From: Panulirus ornatus
Taxonomy: Eukaryota > Arthropoda > Malacostraca > Decapoda > Palinuridae
Assembly (NCBI RefSeq): GCF_036320965.1
Contig: NC_092228.1
Coordinates: forward strand, 18,722,393-18,786,392
Direction of reading: 5' to 3'
Length of the DNA: 64,000 bases
Shown: one piece after another, positions 42,730 to 52,684 of the stretch
How the letters are laid out: each line of letters opens with the position of its first letter
Numbering within the stretch: position 1 is the first letter of the stretch
Notes under the pieces: model-generated
Database searches by the model: none
Told to the model about the DNA's origin: nothing
The model's input: the letters and a program-made list of their open reading frames with translations, nothing else
Made by a program: the position numbers and the translations under genes

Positions 42730-43330
42730 TTCCCTCACCTGTCTTGCTTACTATATAATGCTATTTCTTTTAGCAGCTACTCCTCTGGTATAGTTATCTT
42801 ATTATAGGTTCATCCAGAATTGTCTTAAACCATTACTTGTCTTGTGTTGACTGTTTCCATCATCAATCTCTTCAAATTTCTTAGATCACCAAGTATAACA
42901 TTAACCCCAAACATTCCAAATTCCTTGTCTTATGTCATTGTCTTATGCAATTTTGGTTGGTTTCCTGGAATTATTCTAAACTTAATGATCATGTGTTGTC
43001 CTTGTCTGGTTACTTTCTGGTTTAAAATATTGCTCTTTATTGCCCTTATTTGTTGCCAGATATATAATATTATACATCTCTCCCTCTGACGTTCAAGACT
43101 AGAAAGTCCTAGTTCTTCTAACTGCTCATGGTAAGTTATATATGCTCCAGTCCATTTATCTTACTTGTGAAATATTTCTGTATTTTCTCATTCTTGTTTA
43201 TTTCAATCTGCTTTGCTGGTGACCAGACAATATAGCAGTATTCAAGTTTACTTCTTGTATAAAGGTGTGAAGGATGTATGTAGCAATTATAATGGAATAA
43301 AGGTGCAAAGGACGTATGCTGCAATTATAG
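42730..43330 (-). pseudogene. CR1/Jockey-like LINE, C-terminal half (left flank of a nested insertion)
   Basis: The minus strand reads RSKLEYCYIVWSPAKQIEIN, KNEKIQKYFTSKINGLEHI, then TYHEQLEELGLSSLERQRER, CIILYIWQQIRAIKSN and GNQPKLHKTMT, the typical C-terminal region of CR1/Jockey-like proteins (LEYcs.vWsP, .GLssLe.RReRy.ii..wk). A 38-base tandem repeat (43261-43336) sits at its N-terminal edge. Confidence 0.8.
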
Positions 43331-43336
43331 GGGAAT

Positions 43337-43942
43337 AAGTTGCTAAGTATACCAGGAAAAGTGTAAGCATGAACATTAACTGACAGAGTGATGGAAGTAA
43401 CTGAATGCAGAATAAGTGAAGAGCAAGGGGATCTTAGGAAAGGTATGGGATGTGCGGATCAGATCTGGAGAAAGCATATGACAGAGTCAAGTGAAATGCT
43501 TTGTGGGATGTGTTGAGGATATATGGTATAGGTAGGATAGCTGTTGGATGGTGTAAAAGCCTTCTGTAAAGGAGCAAATGCATGTATAAGAGTGGATGGA
43601 GAGCTGAGCAAAAGTTTTTGGATACATATAGGTGTGAGGCAGGGCTAGGTAATGTCACCCAAAAGTGGTACGAGAGATGAAAGCAAACCTAGGGAAAAGG
43701 GGGGGAAAGATGAAGTGTGGAGGTGAGATATGGTGGCCAGTGGCAAGTCTGTTTGCAGATGACAATGTGTTGTTTGCAGAGAGTGAAGAGGAGTTGCAGA
43801 AGGCTGTAAGGGTGTTTTATGATGTGTGTAAGCAGATGAGATTGAAAGCATATGCAAGTAATGGTGTTTGAAAGGGAATGGAGTGAAATCATAGATTTTG
43901 TAAAACAATATAGATAGAAAAAAGAAAATGAAGAAAGTGTAC

Positions 43943-44032
<90 letters not shown>

Positions 44033-44696
44033 AAGTATCTAGGGGTTGTCTTGGGTAAGTGTGGTGATACAGAAGGAGAGATAAGGGAGAGAGCAGTACA
44101 GGGTAGAAGAGTCATTCGGTTCCTTAATAGAATAATGATGAGTAGAGGTGTAAGTATGGCAGTGAAGAGAGGATTAAGGGATAGCATGGTCCTCGTTACC
44201 CTGGCCTATGCAGCTGAAACATGGATGTGGTATGAGGCACAGAAGTCACAAATCTAGGCTGTGGAAGTGAGCTATTTGAGGAGAGCATGTGCTTTCACTA
44301 GATGGAATGAAGAAAGAAATGAAAGGGTGTATGAAAGATGTGGTATGGCAAGGAATGTAAAGAAAATGAATTGTGGAGTGGTGGAATGGGTGAAACATAA
44401 CACTTTGAGGTGGTTTGGGCATGTGGAAAGAATGCAAGACTGGGAGTTCACAAGGAGAGTGTATGAGAGTACATTTAAAGGTGTTGGTGTGAGTGGAAGA
44501 CCACCTGTGATATGGGCAAATAGAGTGGAGGAACACTAGAGGGAGAGAAACAGAGGAAGAATGCATGGAATGGTGTATGTGATAGAGGCATGTAAGGACA
44601 GAGATAAGTGGAGACTCTTTTGCTGTGCCCACCCCTTGATGGGAGTTCCGAGAGGAAATGGGCATCACAGATATAGGGATGGATAGATATATGCAT
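43337..44696 (+). pseudogene. second RTE family, RT to 3' end, split by (GA)n
   Basis: DQIWRKHMTE-like start, HIGVRQG, VMSPKSG, SLFADDNVLFAESEEELQKAV (43.75 kb, FADD kept), KQMRLKAYASN; then (GA)n; then KYLGVVLGKCGDTEGEIRER, AVKRGLRDSMVLVTLAYAAE, RWNEERNERVYERCGMA, LRWFGHVERM, GRPPVIWANRVEEH, and CKDRDKWRLFC. It ends with CACCCCTTGATGGGAGTTCC and ATGGGCATCACAGATATAGG. About as decayed as its host LINE but in opposite orientation and clearly interrupting it. Confidence 0.8.
43951..44028. repeat. (GA)n microsatellite
   Basis: About 39 GA units inside the second-family RTE, replacing the stretch that should join the RT palm to KYLGV. Confidence 0.95.
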
Positions 44697-45000
44697 AAAA
44701 CATTTCCATCATTACATCTGTCTCTTCATGCAAATGTTCTTGGTATCATTCCTTGAATTCATGTTTTTCACTAGTAATTGTTCCCAGATCTTAGAATTTT
44801 GCTTTACTCTATTTCTTTTCCTGCTGGGGCACTGTATGAAGGCTCTGCAATAGTGTTAGCTCTTCCATGAATAATATATTCAAATTTCTGTTCACTGAAT
44901 TCCATCAAGTTCTCATCTGCCCATCTGGAGTTATTTTCCAGATCCCATTGAAGTTTTTCTTAATCTTCCACATTTTCTATTATTTCGAGGTGTGGCAATG
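44697..45000 (-). pseudogene. CR1/Jockey-like LINE, RT part (right flank of the nested insertion)
   Basis: The minus strand reads EKLQWDLENNSRWADENLME, FSEQKFEYIIHG, APAGKEIE and, near the junction, GMIPRTFA.RDRCNDGNVL. These are the thumb-proximal motifs (LQ.DL..i..Wa..n.M.fn..KFe.i..G; ..iLRTF.tRDr) that come immediately before the LEYC block found at 43.2 kb. The two pieces are one element split by the RTE. Confidence 0.75.
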
Positions 45001-45313
45001 TTGAAGGAGAATTTGCTGCCCAGGAATGGAAGGAGTGGTGTGGTGATCTGGGAAGGAAAGCATGGTGCTGGTGAGGGATGTGGCAGCCATGGGAGGAGGG
45101 AGTTGTGGAGGGTGTAGTACCCAGCAAGCGAGGGAGTGGTGATGAAGTGGGGGCGTGATTCTCTATGCAGATACAAAATTAATCTCAAAAATATTCCAAA
45201 CTTCATACTACCTACATTTTTTCATATATAAAAAAACAGGAACATTACTAATAATGCCTTTTATAAGCAAAAATCAAGGCATATCAGATATCACATATTT
45301 TTTTCATACTTAC

Positions 45314-45471
45314 TGTTACGTGAGGCAAGAGTTTTGTTGTTGTAACCAAGCACAAACTTCCTTTCAGCTGTGTCAGTCTGGATGATGCTCACATTTCTGT
45401 GAGTCTTGTCAACGTCTTCACAAACCACAAAGTTGTATGTATTTCCTTTCTGATCCATTAACTGTTCTGAT
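45314..45471 (-). CDS. M6PR-like receptor, lectin-domain exon (most N-terminal one visible)
   Basis: 158 bases, acceptor CTTGGCAG, donor AACA|GTAAG. Codons begin SEQLMDQKGNTYNFVVCEDV, then THRNVSIIQTDTAERKFVLG and YNNKTLASRN. It aligns with GSDTYIYIFRVC and GLVQINKSNGKETVVGRLN of vertebrate M6PR; the ligand-binding Gln (bovine Q66) is conserved in IIQ. Two N-glycosylation sequons (NVS, NKT) are present. It starts in phase 2 of a codon, so at least one upstream exon with the signal peptide and the first cysteine must exist. I cannot find it up to base 64000. Confidence 0.85.
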
Positions 45472-45739
45472 CTGCCAAGAGAAGATTTTCTAATGATTAA
45501 GTAGTATATGAATAATACTTATCCACTTGCTCAATAAATTCATCCTAATCTTGGAAGCAAGCACAAGAAGATTAATAAAGGCAAGGGGGATAAGTTTGAG
45601 AAAAGGGAGTGTAATATGATATATGCCTGTGTGGATAAATTAGAGGCTAGAGGATTTAAAGAAGTGGGCAGCAATCTTAACAGGAATGGCAAAAATACTG
45701 CTGAAAAGACACCATACTATCAATATTTTATGAGTATAT

Positions 45740-45855
45740 TCGATCTATATCACTGACACCTGTTCCAGTCTGGAACGTCCTCAAGGGGGTGGCCATGGCA
45801 TTAGAGTCTACATAACTTGCGAACTCCAGTGCCAATACTTAGCCTTTAGTGTCTC
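45740..45855 (-). mobile_element. 3'-end fragment of the second RTE family
   Basis: Complement of the GGCACTGGAGTTCGCAAGTT, TGGCCACCCCCTTGAGGACG and TGGAACAGGTG blocks shared with 23.5 and 40.6 kb. Confidence 0.5.
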
Positions 45856-46135
45856 TTCCTGGCGCTGCCTTGCTAGAGGGGGGAGATGCTGTTTCATGTG
45901 TGGTGGGGTGGCAATGGGAACGGATGAAGGCAGCAAGTGTATATATGTGTGTATATGTCTACATATGTAAATGTATGTATACGTTGAAATGTCTTGGTAT
46001 GTATATGTGAGTGTGTGGGCGTTTATGTATATACATGTGTATGTGGGTGGGTGGGGCCATTCTTTCATCTGTTCCTTGCACTACCTCGCTAATGCGGGAG
46101 ACAGCGACAAAGTATAGAAAAAAAATAATAACATA
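45856..46135 (+). mobile_element. RTE-type retrotransposon, 3' UTR only
   Basis: Begins at the internal hairpin-like motif (CCTGGCGCTGCCTTGC), runs through GGAACGGATGAAGGCAGCAA and the TG tract, and ends with the terminal hairpin CACTACCTCGCTAATGCGGG and GACAAAGTATAG. The next RTE 3' end faces it tail to tail. Confidence 0.75.
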
Positions 46136-46149
46136 CATATATATATTTT

Positions 46150-48214
46150 ATTTATATTTATTTTGCTTTGTTGCTGTCTCTTGCGCCTACAAGGTAGCGG
46201 AAGGAAACAGATGAAAGAAATTGCCCAACCCACCCCACACACATGCACACACACACACACACACACGTCCACACACGCAAACATACAAACCGACACATCC
46301 CAACGTACAGACATATATACACACACAGACACACACATATACACACATGCACACAATTCACACTGTCTGCCCCTACTCACCCCTATCGCCACCCCGCCAT
46401 ACATGGAATAACATCCCCCTCCCCCCTCATGTGCATGAGGCAGCGCCAGGAAAAGACAACAAAGGCCCCATTCGCTCACACTCAATCTCCAGCTGTCATG
46501 CAATAATGCCAGACACCACAGCTCCCTTTCCACATCCAGGCCCCACACAACTTTCCACAGTTTACCCCAGACGCTTCATATGCCCTGATTCAATCCATTG
46601 ACAGCACGTCGACCCCGGTATACCACATCGATCCAATTCACTCTATTCCTTGCCCGCCTTTCACCCTCCTGCATGTTCAGGCCCCGATCACTCAAAATCT
46701 TTTTCACTCCATCTTTCCACCTCCAATTTGGTCTCCCACTTCTCCTCGTTCCCTCCACCTCTGACACATATATCCTCTTGGTCAATCTTTCCTCACTCAT
46801 TCTCTCCATGTGCCCAAACCATTTCAAAACACCCTCTTCAGCTCTCTCAACCACGCTCTTTTTATTTCTACACATCTCTCTTACCCTTACATTACTTACT
46901 CGATCAAACCACCTCACACCACATATTGTCCTCAAACATCTCATTTCCAGCACATCCACCCTCCTGCGCACAACTCTATCCATAGCCCACACCTCGCAAC
47001 CATACAACATTGTTGGAACCACTATTCCTTCAAACATACCCATTTTTGCTTTCCGAGATAATGTTCTTGACTTCCACACATTCTTCAAGGCTCCCAGGAT
47101 TTTTGCCCCCTCCCCCACCCTATGATTCACTTCCGCTTCCATGGTTCCATCCGTTGCCAGATCCACTCCCAGATATCTAAAACACTTTACTTCCTCCAGT
47201 TTTTCTCCATTCAAACTTACCTCCCAATTGACTTGACCCTCAACCCTACTGTACCTAATAACCTTGCTCTTATTCACATTTCCTCTAACTTTCTTCTTTC
47301 ACACACTTTACCAAACTCAGTCACCAGCTTCTGCAGTTTCTTACATGAATCAGCCACCAGCACTGTATCATCAGCGAACAACAACTGACTCACTTCCCAA
47401 GCTCTCTTATCCACGACAGACTGCATACTTGCCCCTCTTTCCAAAACTCTTGCATTCACCTCCCTAACAACCCCATCCATAAACAAATTAAACAACCATG
47501 GAGACATCACACACCCCTGCCGCAAACCTACGTTCACTGAGAAACATTCACTTTCCTCTCTTCCTACCCGTACACATGCCTTACATCCTCGAAAAGAACT
47601 TTTCACTGCTTCTAACAACTTGCCTCCCACACCACATATTCTTGGTACCTTCCACAGAGCATCTCTATCAACTCTATCATATGCCTTCTCCAGATCCATA
47701 AATGCTACATACAAATCCATTTGCTTTGCTAAGTATTTCTCACATACATTCTTCAAAGCAAACACCTGATCCACACATCCTCTATCACCTCTGAAACCAC
47801 ACTGCTCTTCCCCAATCTGATGCTCTGTACATGCCTTCACCCTCTCAATCAATACCCTCCCATACAATTTACCAGGAATACTCAACAAACTTATACTTCT
47901 CTAATTTGAGCACTCACTCTTATCCCCTTTGCCTTTGTACAATGGCGCTATGCAAGCATTCCACCAATCCTCAGGCACCTCACTATGAATCATACATACA
48001 TTAAATAACCTTACCAACCAGTCAACAATACAGTCACCCCCTTTTTTAATAAATTCCACTGCAATACCATCCAAACCTGCTGCCTTCCCGGCTTTCATCT
48101 TCCGCAAAGCTTTTACTACCTCTTCTCTGTTTACCAAATCATTTTCCCTAACCCTCTCACTTTGCACACCACCTCGACCAAAACACCCTATATCTGCCAC
48201 TCTATCATCAATCT
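46150..48214 (-). pseudogene. RTE-type retrotransposon, RT and full-type 3' UTR
   Basis: From the right: DDRVADIGCFGRGGV, KALRKMKAGKAAGLDGI, HSEVPEDWWNACI, YKGKGDKSECSN (stop after, 47.9 kb), [78 protein letters not shown] (47.37 kb), a frameshift near 47280, then the C-terminal frame 46576-47277 ending NGLNQGI. The long-type 3' UTR carries an internal hairpin-like motif near 46435 and the terminal one near 46195. Truncated at 48214 where a SINE begins. Confidence 0.85.
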
Positions 48215-48442
48215 ATCCCTGGGGATAGGGGAGAAAGAATACTTCCCACATATTCCTTGCGTGTCGTAGAAGGCGACTAAAAGGGGAGGGAGCGAGGGAT
48301 GGAAATCCTCCCCTCTCGTTTTTTTTTTAATTTTCCAAAAGAAGGAACAGAGAAGGGGTCCAGGTGAGGGTATTCCCTCAAAGGCCCAGTCCTCTGTTCT
48401 TAACGCTACCTCGCTAATATGGGAAATGGCGAATAGTTTGAA

Positions 48443-48444
<2 letters not shown>
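48214..48444 (+). mobile_element. SINE
   Basis: Starts TATCCCTGGGGATAGGGGAG, with central motif TGTCGTAGAAGGCGACTAAA and hairpin ACGCTACCTCGCTAATATGG. It is inserted at the RTE truncation point. Confidence 0.85.
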
Positions 48445-48500
<56 letters not shown>

Positions 48501-48502
48501 TT
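48445..48502. repeat. (AT)n plus T-run
   Basis: About 48 bases of AT and a T-run joining a SINE tail to an oppositely oriented RTE 3' end. Confidence 0.9.
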
Positions 48503-49133
48503 CTTTGTCGCTGTCTCCCGCGTTTGTGAGGTAGCGCAAGGAAACAGACGAAAGAAATGGCCCAACCCACCCCCATACACATGTATATACATACGTCCAC
48601 ACACGCACATATACATACCTACACAGCTTTCCATGGTTTACCCCAGACGCTTCACATGCCCCGATTCAATCCAATGACAGCACGTCAACCCCGGTATACC
48701 ACATCGCTCCAATTCACTCTATTCCTTGCCCTCCTTTCACCCTCCTGCATGTTCAGGCCCCAATCACACAAAATCTTCTTCACTCCATCTTTCCACCTCC
48801 AATTTGGTCTCCCTCTTCTCCTCGTTCCCACCACCTCCGACACATATATCCTCTTGGTCAATCTTTCCTCACTCATTCTCTCCATGTGCCCAAACCATTT
48901 CAAAACACCCTCTTCTGCTCTCTCAACCACGCTCTTTTTATTTCCACACATCTCTCTTACCCTTACGTTACTTACTCGATCAAACCACCTCACACCACAC
49001 ATTGTCCTCAAACATCTCAATTCCAGCACATCCATCCTCCTGCACACAACTCTATCCATAGCCCACGCCTCGCAACCATACAACATTGTTGGAACCACTA
49101 TTCCTTCAAACATACCCATTTTTGCTTTCCGAG

Positions 49134-49137
<4 letters not shown>
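48503..49137 (-). pseudogene. RTE-type retrotransposon, C-terminal fragment with short 3' UTR
   Basis: An open frame 48685-49119 (144 codons) runs from [20 protein letters not shown] to NWSDVVYRG and stop. The 3' UTR is the short type. The 5' truncation falls at ATTATCTCGGAAAGC, whose ATTAT merges with the following (AT)n. Confidence 0.85.

Positions 49138-49196
<59 letters not shown>
49138..49196. repeat. (AT)n microsatellite
   Basis: About 59 bases of AT directly at the RTE 5' truncation. Confidence 0.9.
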
Positions 49197-49198
<2 letters not shown>

Positions 49199-49209
49199 CT
49201 TTTTTTTAA

Positions 49210-49309
49210 ACTATTTTCGCCATTTTAAACTATTCGCGTCAGCGAGGTAGCGTCAAGAACAGAGGACTGGGCCTTTTTTGGAATATCCTCACCTGCCCGC
49301 TCTGTTCCT

Positions 49310-49316
<7 letters not shown>
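49210..49316 (-). mobile_element. SINE (5'-truncated)
   Basis: Complement of the SINE 3' half: TCGCGTCAGCGAGGTAGCG, AGAACAGAGGACTGGGCC, CTCTGTTCCTTCTTTT, with (AT)n on both sides. Confidence 0.75.

Positions 49317-49375
<59 letters not shown>
49317..49375. repeat. (AT)n microsatellite
   Basis: About 59 bases of AT. Confidence 0.9.
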
Positions 49376-49378
<3 letters not shown>

Positions 49379-49424
49379 TGCACATATGGTTACACACAGT
49401 TTGATTAGTGAGTCAGGATGCAGA

Positions 49425-49733
49425 TGTGGTTTCTGTGTATTGCGCATGACCGCTGGAGACTGAGTGTGAACGAATGTGGCCTCTTTTGTCTGTTTTCCTG
49501 GCGCTACCTCCCTGACGCAGGGATTAGCGAGGCACTTCCTGTGGGGCGGGGTATCGCCGGAATGGATGAAGGCAAGCAAGTATGAATATGTCTGTTTATG
49601 AATATGTATGTTGATATGTATGTATATGTAATTGTATGGGCGTTTATGTATATGAGTGGATGGGCCATTCATCGTCTGTTTCCTGGCGCTACCTTGTTGA
49701 CGCGGGAAACAGCGATAATAAGTAAATAGATAT
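49425..49733 (+). mobile_element. RTE-type retrotransposon, variant 3' UTR only
   Basis: GTGGTTTCTGTGTATTGCGC, then an internal hairpin-like motif TGGCGCTACCTCCCTGACGC (about 49499), CGGAATGGATGAAGGCAAGC, and the terminal hairpin TGGCGCTACCTTGTTGACGC (about 49684) followed by GGGAAACAGCGATAATAAG. It belongs to the GGCAAGCAAG subfamily. Confidence 0.75.

Positions 49734-49820
<87 letters not shown>
49734..49820. repeat. (AT)n microsatellite
   Basis: About 87 bases of AT. In copy B the corresponding tract (59778-59842) leads straight into a SINE. Confidence 0.9.
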
Positions 49821-49824
<4 letters not shown>

Positions 49825-50971
49825 GTGTAGGAAGAGAGGAAAGTGATTGGTTCTCAGTGAATGTAGGTTTGCGGCAGGGGTGTGTGATGTCTCCATGGTT
49901 GTTTAATTTGTTTATGGATGGGGTTGTTAGGGAGGTAAATGCAAGAGTCCTGGAAAGAGGGGCAAGTATGAAGTCTGTTGGGGATGAGAGAGCTTGGGAA
50001 GTGAGTCAGTTGTTGTTCGCTGATGATACAGCGCTGGTGGCTGATTCATGTGAGAAACTGCAGAAGCTGGTGACTGAGTTTGGTAAAGTGTGTGGAAGAA
50101 GAAAGTTAAGAGTAAATGTGAATAAGAGCAAGGTTATTAGGTACAGTAGGGGTGAGGGTCAAGTCAATTGGGAGGTGAGTTTGAATGGAGAAAAACTGGA
50201 GGAAGTGAAGTGTTTTAGATATCTGGGAGTGGATCTGTCAGCGGATGGAACCATGGAAGCGGAAGTGGATCATAGGGTGGGGGAGGGGGCGAAAATTTTG
50301 GGAGCCTTGAAAAATGTGTGGAAGTCGAGAACATTATCTCGGAAAGCAAAAATGGGTATGTTTGAAGGAATAGTGGTACCAACAATGTTGTATGGTTGCG
50401 AGGCGTGGGCTATGGATAGAGATGTGCGCAGGAGGATGGATGTGCTGGAAATGAGATGTTTGAGGAAAATGTGTGGTGTGAGGTGGTTTGATCGAGTAAG
50501 TAACGTAAGGGTAAGAGAGATGTGTGGAAATAAAAAGAGCGTGGTTGAGAGAGCAGAAGAGGGTGTTTTGAAATGGTTTGGGCACATGGAGAGAATGAGT
50601 GAGGAAAGATTGACCAAGAGGATATATGTGTCGGAGGTGAAGGGAACGAGGAGAAGAGGGAGACCAAATTGGAGGTGGAAAGATGGAGTGAAAAAGATTT
50701 TGTGTGATCGGGGCCTGAACATGCAGGAGGGTGAAAGGAGGGCAAGGAATAGAGTGAATTGGAGCGATGTGGTATACAGGGGTTGACGTGCTGTCAGTGG
50801 ATTGAATCAAGGCATGTGAAGCGTCTGGGGTAAACCATGGAAAGCTGTGTAGGTATGTATATTTGCGTGTGTGGACGTGTGTATGTACATGTGTATGGGG
50901 GGGGGGTTGGGCCATTTCTTTCGTCTGTTTCCTTGCGCTACCTCGCAAACGCGGGAGACAGCGACAAAGTA

Positions 50972-50972
<1 letters not shown>
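49821..50972 (+). mobile_element. RTE-type retrotransposon, 5'-truncated, present only in copy A
   Basis: Starts GTACGTGTAGGAAGAGAGG after (AT)n, the same breakpoint as the copy at 10118, and ends with a short-type 3' UTR, hairpin CGCTACCTCGCAAACGCGGG and an A-run. Copy B of the duplication lacks this block. Confidence 0.85.
49857..50786 (+). CDS. RTE reverse transcriptase C-terminal half (309 codons)
   Basis: Uninterrupted from [14 protein letters not shown] through [18 protein letters not shown] (FADD intact), [40 protein letters not shown] and [14 protein letters not shown] to DVVYRG and the natural stop. The ATG at 49860 region is internal to the full protein, so this is a 5'-truncated copy rather than a gene. 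It differs from the 10.15 kb copy at only a few residues. Confidence 0.85.
   Translation: MNVGLRQGCVMSPWLFNLFMDGVVREVNARVLERGASMKSVGDERAWEVSQLLFADDTALVADSCEKLQKLVTEFGKVCGRRKLRVNVNKSKVIRYSRGEGQVNWEVSLNGEKLEEVKCFRYLGVDLSADGTMEAEVDHRVGEGAKILGALKNVWKSRTLSRKAKMGMFEGIVVPTMLYGCEAWAMDRDVRRRMDVLEMRCLRKMCGVRWFDRVSNVRVREMCGNKKSVVERAEEGVLKWFGHMERMSEERLTKRIYVSEVKGTRRRGRPNWRWKDGVKKILCDRGLNMQEGERRARNRVNWSDVVYRG

Positions 50973-51019
<47 letters not shown>
50973..51019. repeat. poly-A plus (AT)n
   Basis: About 18 A then about 29 bases of AT between an RTE 3' end and a SINE 5' end. Confidence 0.9.
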
Positions 51020-51022
<3 letters not shown>

Positions 51023-51255
51023 CCCTGGGGATAGGGGAGAAAGAATACTTCCCACGTATTCCCTGCGTGTCGTAGAAGGCGACTAAAAGGGAAGGGAGCG
51101 GGGGGCTGGAAATCCTCCCCTCTCGTTTTTTTTTTTTTTTTTTTTTTTCCCAAAAGAAGGAACAGAGAAGGGGGCCAGGTGAGAATATTCCCTCAAAGGC
51201 CCAGTCCTCTGTTCTTAACGCTACCTCGCTATTGCGGGAAATGGCGAATAGTATG

Positions 51256-51256
<1 letters not shown>
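51018..51256 (+). mobile_element. SINE
   Basis: TTATCCCTGGGGATAGGGG start, central motif TGTCGTAGAAGGCGACTAAA, an expanded T-run (about 23 T), hairpin ACGCTACCTCGCTATTGCGG, then about 30 A and (AT)n. Confidence 0.85.

Positions 51257-51315
<59 letters not shown>
51257..51315. repeat. poly-A plus (AT)n
   Basis: SINE tail: about 30 A followed by about 29 bases of AT. Confidence 0.9.
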
Positions 51316-51319
<4 letters not shown>

Positions 51320-51328
51320 ATTTTTTCA

Positions 51329-52646
51329 TTTTGCCTTGTCGCTGTCTCCCGCGTTTGCGAGGTAGCGCAAGGAAACAGACGAAAGAAATGGCCCGACACA
51401 CCCCCATACACATGTATATACATACACGTCCACACACACAAATATACATACCCATACATCTCAATGTACAAACATATATACACACGCAGACACCTACATA
51501 TATATATACATGCACATAACTCACACTGTCTGCCTTTATTCATTCCCATCGCCACCTCGCCACATATGGAATAACATCCCCCTACCCCCTCATGTGTGCG
51601 AGGTAGCGCTAGGAAAAGACAACAAAGGCCCCATTCGTTCACACTCAGTCTCTAGATGTCACGCACTAATGCCAGAAACCACAGCTACCTTTCCACATCC
51701 AGGCCCCACACAACTTTCCATGGTTTACCCCAGACACTTCACATGCCCTGATTCAATCCACTGACAGCACGTCGACCCCGGTATACCACATCGATCCAAT
51801 TCACTCCATTCCTTGCCTGCCTTTCACCCTCCTGCATGTTCAGGCCCCGATCACTCAGAATCTTTTTCACTCCATCTTTCCACCTCCAATTTGGTCTCCC
51901 ACTTCTCCTCGTTCCCTCCACCTCCCACACATATATCCTCTTGATCAACCTTTCCTCACTCATTCTCTCCAAGTGACCAAATCATTTCAAAACCCCCTCC
52001 TCTGCTCCCTCAACCACGCTCTTTTTATTTCCACTCATCTCTCTTACCCTCACATTACTTACTCGATCAAACCACCTCACACCACATTTTGTCCTCAAAC
52101 ATCTCATTTCCAGCACATCCACCCTCCTGCGCACAACTCTATCCATAGCCCACGCCTCGCAACCATACAAAATTGTTGGAACCACTATTCCTCCAAACAT
52201 ACCTATTTTTGCTTTCCGAGATAATGTTCTCGACTTCCACACATTCTTCAAGGCTCCCAGGATTTTTGCCCCCTCCCCCACCCTATGATTCACTTCCACT
52301 TCCATGGTTCCATCCGCTGCCAGATCCACTCCCAGATATCTAAAACACTTTACTTCCTCCAGTTTTTCTCCATTCAAACTTACCCCCCCAATTAACTTGA
52401 CCCTCAATCCTACTGTACCTAATAACCTTGCTCTTATTCACATTTACTCTTAACTTTCTTCTTTCACACACTTTACCAAACTCAGTCACCAGCTTCTGCA
52501 GTTTCTCACGTGAATCAACCACCAGCTCTGTATCATCAGCGAACAACAACTGACTCACTTCCCAAGCTCTCTCATCCCCAACAGACTTCATACTTGCCAC
52601 TCTTTCCAAAACTCTTGCATTCACCTCCCTAACAACCCCATCCATA

Positions 52647-52651
<5 letters not shown>
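51329..52651 (-). pseudogene. RTE-type retrotransposon, RT C-terminal part plus full-type 3' UTR
   Basis: From the right: [40 protein letters not shown] (52.53 kb), then a frameshift at the CCCCCC run near 52383, [40 protein letters not shown], then a stop (TGA for Trp in WFGHLERM) near 51975, [20 protein letters not shown] to NGLNQGM. The 3' UTR has both hairpin-like motifs. Truncated by (AT)n at 52651. Confidence 0.85.

Positions 52652-52680
<29 letters not shown>
52651..52680. repeat. (AT)n microsatellite
   Basis: About 28 bases of AT separating two RTE copies that point away from each other (5' to 5'). Confidence 0.9.

Positions 52681-52684
<4 letters not shown>

Larger units (their letters stand above)
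37991..45313 (-). other. intron of the M6PR-like gene
   Basis: A 7.3 kb intron containing a Tigger-type transposase relic, a hAT/ZNF862-like relic, and a LINE nested in another LINE. Bases 37991-38254 hold nothing recognisable. Confidence 0.8.

Noticed and set aside
48188..48640. CRISPR-like or satellite array suspected from regularly recurring CGCTACCTCGC motifs
   Set aside because: The spacing is that of dispersed LINE/SINE 3' ends in both orientations, not a regular repeat-spacer array.
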